DNA of 64,000 nucleotides from Streptomyces sp. NBC_00536 (lineage in GTDB: Bacteria; Actinomycetota; Actinomycetes; Streptomycetales; Streptomycetaceae), in contig NZ_CP107819.1 of the NCBI RefSeq assembly GCF_036346295.1, positions 868,001 to 932,000 on the forward strand, in the 5' to 3' direction. This document shows, one piece after another, positions 35,444-47,832 of the stretch. The stretch's first letter is position 1. Each line of letters starts with the position of its first letter. The notes under the pieces were generated by a model. That model ran no database searches. It was not told the DNA's origin and saw only the letters and a program-made list of their open reading frames with translations. The position numbers were made by a program, and so were the translations under genes.

Positions 35444-35460
35444 TGACGCTGCCCTGACGC
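35444..35460. promoter_or_regulatory. KdpE-like direct repeat in divergent promoter
   Basis: On the plus strand TTGACGCTGCCCTGACGC has TGACGC at 35444 and 35455, an 11-bp period. The minus strand reads GCGTCAGGGCAGCGTCAATG towards the kdpD-like gene. It lies between that gene and the antiporter gene at 35560 and could serve both. Confidence 0.6.
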
Positions 35461-35559
35461 ACTCCATGCGGGATAGGGTGAAGGCGGTGTGCCGGGAAGT
35501 CTGGTCGGCGTGACGGGTCACGTGGCCCCGATCTCGATTCCAGGGGTCCAAGGGGCGGC

Positions 35560-37125
35560 ATGCGCAGCGTCGGTACGGTCTTGTTTCTTGTTGTCCTCGC
35601 CACCCTCGTGGCGACCGGTGCCCGCCGCTGGCGCATCCCGGCGCCCTCGCTGCTCGTCGTCGCGGGCCTGGCCGTCGCCCTGCTCCCCGGCGCCCCCGGG
35701 ATACGCGTCACGCCGGAGGTCATCGGCCTCGTCGTGCTGCCGCCGCTGCTGTACGCCAGCGCTGAGGAGATGTCCTGGCGCGAGCTGCGCGCCGTGTGGA
35801 AGCCGGTGTCCGTGCTCGCGGTGGGCCTCGTACTGGCCTCGGCCGCGGTGGTCGGCTACGTGGCCTCCGCCGTGACCCCGCTGTCCTGGCAGATGGCGCT
35901 GGTGCTCGGGTCGGTGCTCGCCAGCACCGACCCCGTGGCGGTCACCGCGCTGGGTCGGCGCCTCGCACTGCCGCCCAGGGTCCAGGTGATGGTGCAGGCC
36001 GAGAGCCTGTTCAACGACGCCACCTCCCTCGTCCTCTTCCGGGTGGCGGTGAGCGTCGCGGTCGCCTCCTCCGCCGTGTCGTGGGAAAGCGCGGGCGGCG
36101 AGTTCGCCCTCCTCGCGGGCGGCGGCACCCTGATCGGGGCCGCGGTCTCAGGTGTGGTCGTGGTCATCCGGCGCCGCACCCAGGACCCGGTCCTGGAAAC
36201 CGTGATCGCGCTCGTCACCCCGTACGCCGCCTACGTCCTGGCCGAGACGGCGCACACCTCCGGCGTCACCTCCGTGGTCGTGGCGGGCGTCGTCATGGGC
36301 GGCAGCGGGGACCGCCTGACCAGTGCGCGCATCCGCCTCCAGTTGCACGCCGTCTACGGCACCGTGGTGTTCCTGCTGGAAAGCGTCGTGTTCAGCCTGA
36401 TCGGCCTGTCACTGCCGGGCCTGATCCACGAACTGGGAGACGAGAACCGGCTCTGGCCGCTCTACGCACTCGCCCTGGCCTGCACGCTCATCGCCGTACG
36501 GGTGCTGTGGGTCTATCCGCTGTCCGCCCTGCTCCAGCGCAAGGGCGGACGGGACAGGACGGACTGGCGGGTTCCCGCCGTCCTGTCGTGGGCGGGCACC
36601 CGGGGGGTCATGCCGCTGGCCGCGGCCCTGTCCATCCCCGTCGCCGCGGCCGACGGCACCCCACTGGCCCAGCGTCCGCTGGTCCTGGTGCTGACCTCCT
36701 CCGTCGTGGTCGTCACGCTCGTCGTCCAGGGCTTCACCCTCGCCGCGGTCGTCCGCCGCTCGGGGATAGCCCTCGAACCGGACCACACCGAACGCGAGGA
36801 GACCGGCGCACGGCTGAGCCTTGCCGAAGCGGGACTGCGCCGCCTGGACGAACTGTCCGGACTCGAAGCCGCGCCCGAGGCCGTCCTCGAACGGCTCCGC
36901 CGAGCCCTCCAGGCCCGCCGCGACCACGCGCAGGACCGGCTCGGCGACGACGACGGGCCCCACGAGTCCGCCGACCAGGTCTACCGCCAACTGCGCCGCG
37001 ACCTGATCGGGAAGGAGGCCGCCGAGCTCCAGCGCCTGTACGACGACCACCGCATCAGCGACACCACCCGCCGCCGCCTCCAGCGCTCGCTGGACCTGGA
37101 AGAAGCCCGGCTGTCCGACCTCTGA
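35560..37125 (+). CDS. CPA1-family Na+(K+)/H+ antiporter (NhaP-like)
   Basis: The 521-residue protein has about 12 membrane helices in the first 400 residues. The ion-binding core GSVLASTDPVAVTALGRR and QAESLFNDATSLVLFRVAVS contains the ND motif of electroneutral CPA1 exchangers, with the further arginine-containing helix SWAGTRGVMPLAAALSIP. A cytosolic, charged helical tail of about 130 residues follows. It exchanges Na+ or K+ for protons across the plasma membrane. Divergence from a KdpD-type kinase and a shared 11-bp-period repeat suggest regulation by potassium status; if so, K+ efflux or pH balance is a plausible role. Confidence 0.9.
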   Translation: MRSVGTVLFLVVLATLVATGARRWRIPAPSLLVVAGLAVALLPGAPGIRVTPEVIGLVVLPPLLYASAEEMSWRELRAVWKPVSVLAVGLVLASAAVVGYVASAVTPLSWQMALVLGSVLASTDPVAVTALGRRLALPPRVQVMVQAESLFNDATSLVLFRVAVSVAVASSAVSWESAGGEFALLAGGGTLIGAAVSGVVVVIRRRTQDPVLETVIALVTPYAAYVLAETAHTSGVTSVVVAGVVMGGSGDRLTSARIRLQLHAVYGTVVFLLESVVFSLIGLSLPGLIHELGDENRLWPLYALALACTLIAVRVLWVYPLSALLQRKGGRDRTDWRVPAVLSWAGTRGVMPLAAALSIPVAAADGTPLAQRPLVLVLTSSVVVVTLVVQGFTLAAVVRRSGIALEPDHTEREETGARLSLAEAGLRRLDELSGLEAAPEAVLERLRRALQARRDHAQDRLGDDDGPHESADQVYRQLRRDLIGKEAAELQRLYDDHRISDTTRRRLQRSLDLEEARLSDL

Positions 37126-37172
37126 CGACCGGCCTGCGCAAGGCGCCCGCCTCGGCTTCCTGGCGGCGGACG

Positions 37173-39098
37173 TCAGCCGGCGTGGACGTGGGGGCGGCGG
37201 GCCCGGTCCGGTTCGGCCTCGCGGATGACCTCGCGGGTGACCGGGGCCACCTCACCCTGGCCGAAGAGGAAGAACCGGAAGAAGTTGGCCATCGGGTTGC
37301 CCTCGGTCCACTCGAAGTAGATGTGGGGGCGCTGGCCGGTCTCGTCGCGAACGTGCAGGAGGAGGGCGGCCAGGGCGTTGGGGATGCTGGAGCTCTCCAG
37401 GGTCAGGACGCGGTAGCGGTCGTGGAGCACCTCGCCGCGGACCCGCATGCCGGATTCGAACTCGGACGCGTCCAGGACGGTGACCTCGACGAACATGACG
37501 TCGTCGCCGGGAGGGATGTCATTGTCCCGGCGGATCTGCTCCACCTTCTCGCGGTACTCGGTCTTGTCCCGGTTGTCCGGCTCGTTGGCGATGAAGCGGA
37601 TCGTGCGGTTGGCGGTGTCCCGGACGAACCGCTGCGCCATGTCGTCGAGTTCGACGTCGGTGACGCGGAGCTCGAAGACGCGGGCGAGGCGGGAGAGCAG
37701 GGAGAGGGCCATGATGCCGGCGATGAAGCAGGCGCCGATCTTCACGCCGTCGGGGCGCTCCACGACATTGATCGCGGTCGTGTAGAGGAGGACGACGGAG
37801 ATGACGGCGAAGCCGATCGTCCAGCCCCGCTGACCGGCGCGCTGGGCGGCGATGGTGACCGCGACGGCGGCCGAGGTGATCAGGACGAGGACACCGGTGG
37901 CGTACGCGCCGCCCTGCGCGTCGACGTCGGCGTTGAAGAGCCAGGTGACCAGGAACGCGATCAGGGTGAACACGATGATCATCGGGCGCACGGCGCGGGC
38001 CCAGTGCGGGGCCATGCCGTAACGGGGCAGGTAGCGCGGCATCAGGTTGAGCAGGCCGGCCATGGCTGAGGCTCCCGCGAACCACAGGATCAGGATCGTG
38101 GAGACGTCGTAGACCGTCCCGAAGGCCGAGCCCAGGTGTTCGTGGGCGAGGTAGGCCAGGGCGCGGCCGTTGGCCTCGCCGCCCGCCTTGAACGCATCGG
38201 CGGGGATCAGCAGGGTCGTGACGAAGCTGGAGACGATCAGGAAGACGCTCATGATGACGGCGGCGGTGGTGAGCAGCTTCTTCGTGCCTCGGATCCGGCC
38301 CGCCGGCTTGTCGGGGGTGTCGTCCGGATCGCCCTGGACGTGCGGCATGACCGCGACGCCGGTCTCGAAGCCGGACATGCCCAGCGCGAGCTTGGGGAAG
38401 ACGACGAGCGCGATGGCGATCATCATGAACGGGTTGCCGTGCTCGGTGGTCAGCGCGTCCGACCAGTCGGCGATCACGTGCGGCTCGGTCATCACCTGCC
38501 ACACGCCGACGACCATGACGACGACGTTGAGGCTGAGATAGGTGGCCACCAGCACCACCGCGACGCCGATCGCCTCGCTGAAGCCCTTGAGGAAGACCGC
38601 CCCGAGCAGGGCGACGAGGATCAGGGTGATGATGACCTCGTGCCCGTGCAGGGTCGAGGTGAGGTGCGGGTTCTCCACCATGTGCGCGGTGGCGTCGGCC
38701 GCCGAGAGGGTGATGGTGATGAGGAAGTCGGTCGCCGCGAACCCCAGCAGGGTCAGCACGAACAGCTTGCCCTTCCAGAAGGACAGCAGCCGCTCCAGCA
38801 TCGCGATCGAGCCCTCGCCGTGCGGGCTCTCCTCCGCCACCCGCCGGTACACGGGCAGTGCGCCGAACAGGGTGAGCAGGACCAGCACGATCGTCGCGAC
38901 CGGAGACAGGAGTCCGGCCGCGAGTGCCGCGATACCGGGCTGGTAGCCGAGGGTGGAGAAGTAATCGAGACCCGTCAGGCACATGACCCGCCACCAGGGG
39001 CGGCCCTCGTGCTCGGCATGCGCTTGCTGCTTGGGGCGGTCGGTCAGACCTTCCAGCAACCACGCGCGCAGGCGCGAGGTGCGGGCAGGGGTGGCCAT
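37173..39098 (-). CDS. KUP/APC-superfamily permease, candidate K+ importer (paralogue 1)
   Basis: The 641-residue protein has about 12 helices starting [20 protein letters not shown], with conserved [30 protein letters not shown] segment ([20 protein letters not shown]) and a cytosolic C-terminal domain of about 170 residues ([20 protein letters not shown] ... [20 protein letters not shown]). It is nearly identical in layout to 57337-59283. The fold is APC/KUP, but the substrate is not proven. Position in a kdp/KimA island and a KdpE-like repeat 102 bp upstream argue for potassium. AGGAG precedes the ATG at 39098. An amino acid substrate remains possible. Confidence 0.8.
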   Translation of the reverse strand: MATPARTSRLRAWLLEGLTDRPKQQAHAEHEGRPWWRVMCLTGLDYFSTLGYQPGIAALAAGLLSPVATIVLVLLTLFGALPVYRRVAEESPHGEGSIAMLERLLSFWKGKLFVLTLLGFAATDFLITITLSAADATAHMVENPHLTSTLHGHEVIITLILVALLGAVFLKGFSEAIGVAVVLVATYLSLNVVVMVVGVWQVMTEPHVIADWSDALTTEHGNPFMMIAIALVVFPKLALGMSGFETGVAVMPHVQGDPDDTPDKPAGRIRGTKKLLTTAAVIMSVFLIVSSFVTTLLIPADAFKAGGEANGRALAYLAHEHLGSAFGTVYDVSTILILWFAGASAMAGLLNLMPRYLPRYGMAPHWARAVRPMIIVFTLIAFLVTWLFNADVDAQGGAYATGVLVLITSAAVAVTIAAQRAGQRGWTIGFAVISVVLLYTTAINVVERPDGVKIGACFIAGIMALSLLSRLARVFELRVTDVELDDMAQRFVRDTANRTIRFIANEPDNRDKTEYREKVEQIRRDNDIPPGDDVMFVEVTVLDASEFESGMRVRGEVLHDRYRVLTLESSSIPNALAALLLHVRDETGQRPHIYFEWTEGNPMANFFRFFLFGQGEVAPVTREVIREAEPDRARRPHVHAG

Positions 39099-39199
39099 CG
39101 TGGGGGGCTCCTGTCGTACGGCATGAAATCAGCCATCGGCGTCGACGGCTGGGCCAGCGTACGCAGCCCGATCATTCATGCGCGCCCGGGGGCTGATCC

Positions 39200-39215
39200 T
39201 GACGTTTCCTTAACG
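39200..39215 (-). promoter_or_regulatory. KdpE-like direct repeat upstream of permease 1
   Basis: On the minus strand, GCGTTAAGGAAACGTCAGGA has CGTTA and CGTCA 11 bp apart, about 100 bp before the permease start. It closely matches the site before the paralogous permease (57219-57234), including the following GGATCA. Confidence 0.7.
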
Positions 39216-39264
39216 CGGATGGGCCATCCAGGGTGCAAACAGCGGAGCGGGGGACGCCAGGGCT

Positions 39265-41415
39265 TCAGCCGAGGCCGGGGATCGCGGACACCAGCAGGTC
39301 GATGAGCTTGATGCCGACGAAGGGCAGGATCAGCCCGCCGAGGCCGTAGACGCCGAGGTTGCGCCGGAGCAGGTCGTGGGCGGAGGCGGGCCGGTAGCGG
39401 ACGCCGCGCAGGGCGAGGGGGATCAGGGCGACGATGATCAGGGCGTTGAAGATGATCGCCGAGGTGATCGCGGAGGTCGGGCTGCTCAGGCCCATGACAT
39501 TGAGGGCTTCGAGTCCCGGGTAGGCCGCGGTGAACATGGCCGGGATGATCGCGAAGTACTTCGCCACGTCGTTCGTGATCGAGAAGGTGGTGAGCGCTCC
39601 CCGGGTGATCAGGAGCTGCTTGCCGATCTCGACGATGTCGATGAGTTTGGTGGGGTTGGAGTCCAGGTCCACCATGTTCCCGGCCTCCTTGGCGGCCGAG
39701 GTGCCGGTGTTCATCGCCACGCCGACATCGGCCTGGGCGAGGGCGGGGGCGTCGTTGGTGCCGTCGCCGGTCATCGCGACGAGCTTGCCGCCCGCCTGCT
39801 CCCGCTTGATGAGCGCGAGCTTGTCCTCGGGGGTGGCCTCCGCGAGGTATTCGTCGACGCCCGCCTCGGCGGCGATGGCGCGGGCCGTCAGCTCGTTGTC
39901 CCCGGTGACCATGACCGTACGGATCCCCATGCTGCGCAGCTCCGCGAAGCGCTCGCGGATGCCCTCCTTGACCACGTCCTTGAGGTGGACGATGCCCAGC
40001 ACCCGCGGGCCGTCCCAGTCGTGGACCGCCACCAGCAGGGGCGTGCCCCCGGACCCGGACACGGTGGCCGACCAGGTCTCGGCTTCCGGCGGTACGGTCC
40101 CACCGCGCGCCACCACCCAGTCGCGGACCTGGGTCACCGCACCCTTGCGGATCGCGCAGCCGGCGCCGCCCGCCCAGCTCAGGTTGACGCCGCTCATCCG
40201 GGTACGGGCGCTGAACTCGGTGAAGCGCGGGTTGCTCAGCTCGTGCGCGGCCACCGGCTCCAGCCCGTACCGCCGGGCCAGCGCGATGACCGACCTGCCC
40301 TCGGGGGTCTCGTCGGCCAGGGAGGACAGCTGGGCGGCGTCGGCGAGTCGGCCGTGGTCCACGCCGGGCAGCGGGATGAAGGCCGCCGCCTCGCGGTTGC
40401 CCAGGGTGATGGTGCCGGTCTTGTCGAGGAGGAGGGTGTTGACGTCACCGGCCGCCTCGACGGCGCGGCCGCTCATCGCGATGACGTTGCGCTGGACGAG
40501 CCGGTCCATGCCCGCGATGCCGATCGCGGACAGCAGGGCGCCGATGGTGGTGGGGATGAGGGTGACGAGGAGGGCGACCAGGACGGTCGTGGACTGCGCG
40601 GCGTGCGCGTAGGCGGCCATCGGCTGGATGGCGACGACCACGAGGACGAAGATGATCGTCAGCGCGGCCAGCAGGATGTTCAGCGCCGTCTCGTTCGGGG
40701 TCTTCTGCCGGGTGGCGCCCTCGACCAGGGCGATCATCCGGTCGATGAAGCTGTGTCCCGGGCGGGAGGTGACCCGTACGACGACCGCGTCGGACAGGAC
40801 GGTCGTACCGCCGGTGACACCGCAGCGGTCACCGCCCGACTCCCGCAGGACGGGGGCCGATTCGCCGGTGACGGCCGACTCGTCCACCATCGCGGCACCG
40901 TCGACCACGTCTCCGTCGGCCGGGACCGGCTCCCCCGCTTCGACGAGGACGAAGTCGAAGGGCTGGAGCTCCGCCGGGGCGACCACCTCGGTCTCCGCCC
41001 GGTTCAGGTTCGCCCCGTACGTCCAGTGGTTCAGGCGCACCGCGACCGTGTCCGTACGCGCCTTGCGCAGGGACTCGGCCTGGGCGCGGCCCCGGCCTTC
41101 GGCGACCGCCTCGGCCAGGTTGGCGAACAGGACGGTGAGCCAGAGCCAGCCGCTGATCACCCAGGTGAAGACGGCCGGGTGGACGAGCGCCGAGAGCGTG
41201 GTCAGGACGGATCCGACCGCGACGACGAACAGCACCGGCTTCTTGACCAGTTCGCGCGGATGGAGCTTGCCGAAAGCCTCCCGCGCCGAGGCCGCGAGGA
41301 GTTCGGGGTCCGCGAGGTTCACCTGACCGGAACGTCTCCGGGAGGGCCTGTTGGCCGGGGCCCCGGGAGGAGTGCCGAGACCCGGAGGGACGTGCTGCGC
41401 GGCGGCGGGAGGCAT
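39265..41415 (-). CDS. Stand-alone KdpB-type P-type ATPase subunit
   Basis: The 716-residue KdpB homologue has the phosphorylation site DKTGTITLG (Asp331), AVTGESAPV in the actuator domain, [20 protein letters not shown] and [20 protein letters not shown]. The membrane helices follow the KdpB pattern ([40 protein letters not shown]). KdpB energises K+ uptake only with KdpA, KdpC and KdpF, and none of these is next to this gene. The nucleotide-binding loop is more diverged from the kdpB at 45706 than the membrane part. It could partner with the KdpA/C encoded 3 kb away or act alone. The ATG at 41415 has AGAAGG upstream. Confidence 0.9.
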   Translation of the reverse strand: MPPAAAQHVPPGLGTPPGAPANRPSRRRSGQVNLADPELLAASAREAFGKLHPRELVKKPVLFVVAVGSVLTTLSALVHPAVFTWVISGWLWLTVLFANLAEAVAEGRGRAQAESLRKARTDTVAVRLNHWTYGANLNRAETEVVAPAELQPFDFVLVEAGEPVPADGDVVDGAAMVDESAVTGESAPVLRESGGDRCGVTGGTTVLSDAVVVRVTSRPGHSFIDRMIALVEGATRQKTPNETALNILLAALTIIFVLVVVAIQPMAAYAHAAQSTTVLVALLVTLIPTTIGALLSAIGIAGMDRLVQRNVIAMSGRAVEAAGDVNTLLLDKTGTITLGNREAAAFIPLPGVDHGRLADAAQLSSLADETPEGRSVIALARRYGLEPVAAHELSNPRFTEFSARTRMSGVNLSWAGGAGCAIRKGAVTQVRDWVVARGGTVPPEAETWSATVSGSGGTPLLVAVHDWDGPRVLGIVHLKDVVKEGIRERFAELRSMGIRTVMVTGDNELTARAIAAEAGVDEYLAEATPEDKLALIKREQAGGKLVAMTGDGTNDAPALAQADVGVAMNTGTSAAKEAGNMVDLDSNPTKLIDIVEIGKQLLITRGALTTFSITNDVAKYFAIIPAMFTAAYPGLEALNVMGLSSPTSAITSAIIFNALIIVALIPLALRGVRYRPASAHDLLRRNLGVYGLGGLILPFVGIKLIDLLVSAIPGLG

Positions 41416-41574
41416 GGCGGGACCTTCTGACGGTACGGGAGTGGGGTGTCGCCGCCGGGGACCGCACTCCATGGACCCCCTCGGCCGTCATGTGAGCGTG
41501 CGGGGTCCCCGGCGGCGCAACAGGCAGGAAACTACTGCCCGTTCCCTGCCCGGCACGCCTGTGCGCGCGGGAAT

Positions 41575-41590
41575 TGGCGTCGTCTTGACG
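41575..41590 (-). promoter_or_regulatory. KdpE-like direct repeat upstream of stand-alone kdpB
   Basis: On the minus strand CGTCAAGACGACGCCAATTC has CGTCA followed 11 bp later by CGCCA, about 160 bp before the start codon. Additional CGTCA units occur at 41606 and 41628 (22 bp apart) on the plus strand. Confidence 0.5.
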
Positions 41591-41629
41591 GCGGCGCACG
41601 GGAAGCGTCAAGCCGCCGCCAAGGGCACG

Positions 41630-43513
41630 TCAACGCACGTCACCGGTGATGCGGAAACGCAGTCGGCAGATGACCGCGTCGGTGTCACGGCGCACCGCGT
41701 GGGCGACGACGGAGCCACGCTGGTTCTGGAGCATCCGCTGCCACAGACGGGCGGGTTCGGTCTCCGGGATGAGTACGGTCACCTGGGCGTCCGGATGCGT
41801 CTGCGTCAGTTCGCGGACGTATGCCGATACCGGACGGCCGAGTGAGCGGGTGTCCGAGGAGAGCTCGATCAGCTCGACCCCGGGCTTCCACAACTCCCAG
41901 TCCCGGCGCAGGGCTTCGGCGCTCTGCCGGTCTTCCGGAGCCGGGTGGGTCACCGTCACGGCGAGGACCTCGTCACCGAGTGAGCGTGCGGCGGTCAGGG
42001 CCTGGCAGGTCAGTTGGGACAGTCCGGAAACGGGTACGACGACCAGGGAACGGGAGCGCCGGGGCGGCTGCGGGATGCGGCCGAGTTCCAGGCGTTCGCC
42101 GATCTGGGCGTAGGTTCGGTGGATCTTCTCGAATCCGAGGACGATCAGCGGCAGGGCCAGGACGATCAGCCAGGCGCCCTCGGTGAATTTGGTGGCGGTG
42201 ACCACGACCGCCGACACCCCGGTGAGCAGCGCGCCGAAGCCGTTCAGGGCCGCTTTGGCCCGCCACCCCTTGGGGCGTTCGCCGTTCCAGTGGCGGACCA
42301 TGCCGACCTGGCAGAGGGTGAAGCCGACGAAGACGCCGATGGCGAAGAGCGGCACGAGGGTGTTGGTGTCACCGCCGGAGAAGACGAGCAGGACGGCGGA
42401 GACGAGCGCCAGCCACACCACTCCGTGACGGTGCACCTGGCGGTCGGCCTTGAGCGCGAAGAGGTGCGGCAGGAAGTTGTCGCGGGCCAGCAGGCTCATC
42501 AGGACCGGCAGCCCGCCGAAGGAGGTGTTCGCGGCGAGCGCCAGGAGCACCATGGTGGCGAACTGGACCACATAGAAAGCCCAGTTGTGCCCGAACGAGG
42601 CATCCGCGAGCTGGGCGAGGACGGTGACGCCTTCGACGGGCTGGAGGTGGAAACGTCCGATCAGGACCGACAGGCCGATCAGCATCACACCCAGCAGGGC
42701 GCCGAGCGCCACCTCGGTGCGCTGGGCACGGCGAGCGGCCGGGGCACGGAAGGACGGCACGGCATTGGCGACCGCTTCGACGCCGGTCAGGGCGGAGCAG
42801 CCGGCCGCGAAGGCCTTCAGCAACAGGAGCGCACCGACCGCGGTGGCTCCTTCCCCCAGGGCGGAGGCGTGCCCGGCCGCTGAGGCGGTGCTCACCGGCC
42901 CGTCACGGAACAGGCCGACCACGACCATGGCCAGGATCGAACCCACGAACACGGCGGTGGGGACGAGGAAGGCCTTGGCCGATTCCACGACCCCCCGTAG
43001 GTTCACCGCCGTGACCAGAACGAGGACCCCGAGGCAGATCCACACCCGCTCCGGGTACAGCTCCGGGAAGGCCGAGGTCAGAGCTGCCACGCCGGCCGTG
43101 ACGGAGACGGCCACGTTCAGGACGTAGTCGAGGATCAGCGAGGCTGCCGCCACCAGGCTCGTACGTCGGCCGAGGTGCCTCTTCGCGACGGCGTACGAGC
43201 CCCCGCCGTCCGGGAACGCCGCGATCACCTGCCGGTACGAGGCCACCAGCACGGCCAGGAGCGCGGCGATCGCCAGGGTGACGGGAAGGGTGAAACCGAG
43301 CCCGTAACCACCGGCCGCCGCCAGGACCAGCACGATCGACTCGGGTCCGTACGCGACGGAAGCCATCGCGTCGAGCGACAGCGCGGCCAGGCCCTGGAGA
43401 GCGGTCAGGCGGTGCTGCTCCCCTGCCTCCCGCGTCCGTGCGCCGGTATCAGGAGGTTCCTCCGTGCCCGGCGTGCGTCCTGCCGTCGTCGACTTTTCCA
43501 TGTGCATGGACAT
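41630..43513 (-). CDS. KimA-like high-affinity potassium importer
   Basis: The 627-residue KUP-family transporter closely follows Bacillus KimA: LTALQGLAALSLDAMASVAY, SYRQVIAAFPDGGGSYAVAK, KAFAAGCSALTGVEAVANAV, LALAANTSFGGLPVLMSLLA, and a cytosolic C-terminal domain that begins RSRSLVVVPVSGLSQLTCQA. KimA is a proton-coupled K+ importer whose soluble domain can bind c-di-AMP. The ATG at 43513 was chosen for its GGAGG; the N-terminal 35 residues are hydrophilic. It is divergent from the kdp operon across about 355 bp that carry several CGT(C/T)AAG half-sites. I saw no c-di-AMP riboswitch in the leader. Confidence 0.9.
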   Translation of the reverse strand: MSMHMEKSTTAGRTPGTEEPPDTGARTREAGEQHRLTALQGLAALSLDAMASVAYGPESIVLVLAAAGGYGLGFTLPVTLAIAALLAVLVASYRQVIAAFPDGGGSYAVAKRHLGRRTSLVAAASLILDYVLNVAVSVTAGVAALTSAFPELYPERVWICLGVLVLVTAVNLRGVVESAKAFLVPTAVFVGSILAMVVVGLFRDGPVSTASAAGHASALGEGATAVGALLLLKAFAAGCSALTGVEAVANAVPSFRAPAARRAQRTEVALGALLGVMLIGLSVLIGRFHLQPVEGVTVLAQLADASFGHNWAFYVVQFATMVLLALAANTSFGGLPVLMSLLARDNFLPHLFALKADRQVHRHGVVWLALVSAVLLVFSGGDTNTLVPLFAIGVFVGFTLCQVGMVRHWNGERPKGWRAKAALNGFGALLTGVSAVVVTATKFTEGAWLIVLALPLIVLGFEKIHRTYAQIGERLELGRIPQPPRRSRSLVVVPVSGLSQLTCQALTAARSLGDEVLAVTVTHPAPEDRQSAEALRRDWELWKPGVELIELSSDTRSLGRPVSAYVRELTQTHPDAQVTVLIPETEPARLWQRMLQNQRGSVVAHAVRRDTDAVICRLRFRITGDVR

Positions 43514-43868
43514 CTCGCTTGTTCCTCCGTTGGACAAAGTGAAGACAGCGTCCGAACGGTACGGCCAGATGACCAGTGGTCTTTGCGCGATCCATACGAC
43601 CGCCGCCTCACTCTTCACGCACTCCTTGCGCCGGGGCCGGAAAGTCGTATCGGGACTGGCCGCGCGGCAGGCGCCGCATTGGGCAGGGCCAACCTGTCCC
43701 ACCAGCGCTGACCGGCGGGGCAGGCCCCGGGCGTAAGCGTGGCGTTAAGAGTTCCCGTGCGTCCGTATGGACCCCGTCAAGGCGTCTTAACGCCGGGACA
43801 AAGACACGGTTATCTCGTCATCGGCCGTCTGGCCGATTCTTTTCTTCCCTCTTCATCAGGAGCTCACG
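43514..43868. other. Divergent regulatory region kimA-like / kdp operon
   Basis: This gene-free stretch holds the promoters for the KimA-like gene (leftward) and the kdp operon (rightward). CGTTAAG/CGTCAAG boxes cluster at 43743-43792. A GC-rich stretch (about 43675-43735) could form leader structure for the leftward transcript. No known riboswitch is recognised. Confidence 0.6.
43743..43792 (+). promoter_or_regulatory. kdp promoter boxes (CGTTAAG / CCGTATG-N6-GTCAAGG / CTTAACG)
   Basis: CGTTAAG lies at 43743 and CGTCAAG at 43775, 32 bp apart. The second is followed by GCGT and CTTAACG, forming a near-perfect inverted repeat (43775-43792). The wider element CCGTATGGACCCCGTCAAGG (43763-43782) recurs upstream of the kdpE remnant. 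This is the most likely KdpE binding region of the operon. Confidence 0.65.
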
Positions 43869-43952
43869 GTGGCCGATCTGGCCTTCGTCGTCACCACGGT
43901 CGCGGTCTTCGCGCTGGTGGCCCTTATCGCCCGGGGGGTGACCAAGCTGTGA
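43869..43952 (+). CDS. 27-residue single-helix membrane peptide preceding kdpF
   Basis: A GTG-started frame encodes ADLAFVVTTVAVFALVALIA followed by RGVTKL after the initiator: one membrane helix with a short basic tail. AGGAG (43858-43862) is perfectly spaced and the stop overlaps the kdpF start (GTGA), so it is the first gene of the kdp operon. It resembles KdpF in size and topology and may be a second small stabilising subunit. The function is unproven. Confidence 0.7.
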   Translation: MADLAFVVTTVAVFALVALIARGVTKL

Positions 43953-44038
43953 ACGCCGAAAACATCGTCGGCCTCGTCGTGGCCGTCTCCCTGCTCGGAT
44001 ACCTCATCCTCGCCCTTGTGTACCCGGAGAGGTTCTAG
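43949..44038 (+). CDS. kdpF: KdpF, small stabilising subunit of the Kdp ATPase
   Basis: The 29-residue peptide is a single membrane helix (NIVGLVVAVSLLGYLILALV) ending in YPERF, the typical KdpF pattern. KdpF stabilises the KdpABC complex in the membrane. The GTG at 43949 overlaps the stop of the upstream 27-residue gene by 4 bases, and kdpA starts 6 bases after its stop. Such short genes are often missed. Confidence 0.9.
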   Translation: MNAENIVGLVVAVSLLGYLILALVYPERF

Positions 44039-44044
44039 CCACCG

Positions 44045-45705
44045 ATGAGTCCCGTTCTCGCTGGTGTGCTCCAGCTCCTCGCGCTGACCGCCGCGCTCGC
44101 ACTGGCCTACCGCCCCCTGGGCGACTACATGGCCCGCGTCTACTCCTCGGAGAAGCACTACAAGCCGGAGAAGTGGATCTACAAGGCCATCGGGGCCAAC
44201 CCGTCGGCCGAGATGCGCTGGCCCGCCTACCTGCGCGGTGTCCTCGCCTTCTCCGCGGCGTCCGTCCTCTTCCTCTACGGTCTCCAGCGCCTCCAGGGCG
44301 TGCTGCCCGGCTCGCTCGGCTTCGCCTCGATCGACCCCGACCAGGCCTTCAACACCGCCGCGTCGTTCGTCGCGAACACGAACTGGCAGTCGTACTCCGG
44401 CGAGCAGGCCATGGGCCACGTCGTGCAGACCGGCGGGCTGGCCGTGCAGAACTTCGTCTCGGCGGCGGTCGGCATGGCCGTCGCGGTGGCCCTCGTCCGC
44501 GGCTTCGCCCGCTCCCGCACCGGTGAACTGGGCAACTTCTGGTCCGACCTGGTGCGCGGCACCGTACGGATCCTGCTCCCGCTGTCGGTGATCGGCGCGG
44601 TCATCCTGGTCGCCTGCGGTGTCATCCAGAACTTCTCCGGGATCCACGAGGTCGGGCAATTCCTGGGCGGGACCCAGCAGTGGAACGGCGGCGCGGTCGC
44701 CTCGCAGGAGGTCATCAAGGAACTCGGGACCAACGGGGGCGGCTACTTCAACGCCAACTCCGCCCACCCCTTCGAGAACCCCACGCCCTTCTCCAACCTC
44801 TTCGAGATCTTCCTGATCCTGGTCATCCCGTTCGCGATGACCCGCACCTTCGGCCGCATGGTCGGCAACCTGCGCCAGGGTTACGCGATCCTCGCGACGA
44901 TGGCCACGATCTGGCTCGGTTTCACCGCGCTGATGATGTGGACCGAATTCGCCCACCACGGCCCGGCGTTGCAGGCCGCGGGCGGTGCGATGGAGGGCAA
45001 GGAGACCCGGTACGGCATCGCCGCTTCCTCCATCTTCTCGGTCGCCACCACGCTCACCTCGACCGGCGCGGTCAACTCCTTCCACTCCTCCTACACCGGC
45101 CTCGGCGGCGGCATCCAGCTGCTGGGCATGCAGCTGGGCGAAATCGCGCCCGGCGGTGTCGGCTCCGGCCTCTACGGCATGCTGATCATGGCGATCATCG
45201 CGGTGTTCATCGCGGGCCTGATGGTCGGCCGCACCCCCGAATACCTGGGCAAGAAGATCGGCACCCGCGAGATCAAACTCGCCGCCTGCTACATCCTCAT
45301 CACCCCCACCCTGGTGCTCTGCTTCACCGCCGCCGCGATGGCCCTGCCCACGCCGCCGCAGTCGATGCTGAACTCGGGCGCGCACGGTTTCTCCGAAGTC
45401 CTCTACGCCTACACCTCGGGCGCGAACAACAACGGCTCGGCCTTCGGCGGCCTGAGCGCCGACACCCCGTGGTTCAACACCACCATCGGCCTCGCCATGC
45501 TCCTCGGCCGCTTCCTGCCCATGGTGTTCGTCCTGGCCCTGGCCGGATCGCTCGCCGAGCAGAAGCCCGTACCGGAGACGGCGGGCACCCTCCGTACCGA
45601 CAAGCCCCTCTACACGGGCCTCCTCGTCGGCACAATCCTCATCGTCACCGGTCTGACCTACTTCCCGGCCCTGGCACTGGGTCCGCTCGCCGAAGGGCTC
45701 GCATC

Positions 45706-45709
<4 letters not shown>
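44045..45709 (+). CDS. kdpA: KdpA, K+-translocating subunit of the Kdp ATPase
   Basis: The 554-residue SKT-superfamily protein has ten or so membrane helices. The four selectivity-filter loops are visible, for example [38 protein letters not shown] and [20 protein letters not shown]. It binds K+ with high affinity and passes it to KdpB through an intersubunit tunnel. Its ATG is 6 bases after kdpF and its stop overlaps kdpB (ATGA). Length and motifs are normal, so the subunit is expected to work. Confidence 0.97.
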
Positions 45710-47811
<2,102 letters not shown>

Positions 47812-47832
47812 ATTAGGAACGTGCTGACCCTC

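Noticed and set aside
39265..41415. Calling the stand-alone KdpB a copper or other heavy-metal ATPase
   Set aside because: It lacks CPx and N-terminal metal-binding motifs, and its membrane helices follow the KdpB pattern.
43514..43868. c-di-AMP (ydaO-type) riboswitch before the KimA-like gene or kdp operon
   Set aside because: These genes are frequent ydaO targets, but I could not find the conserved core or the expected helices in either direction.
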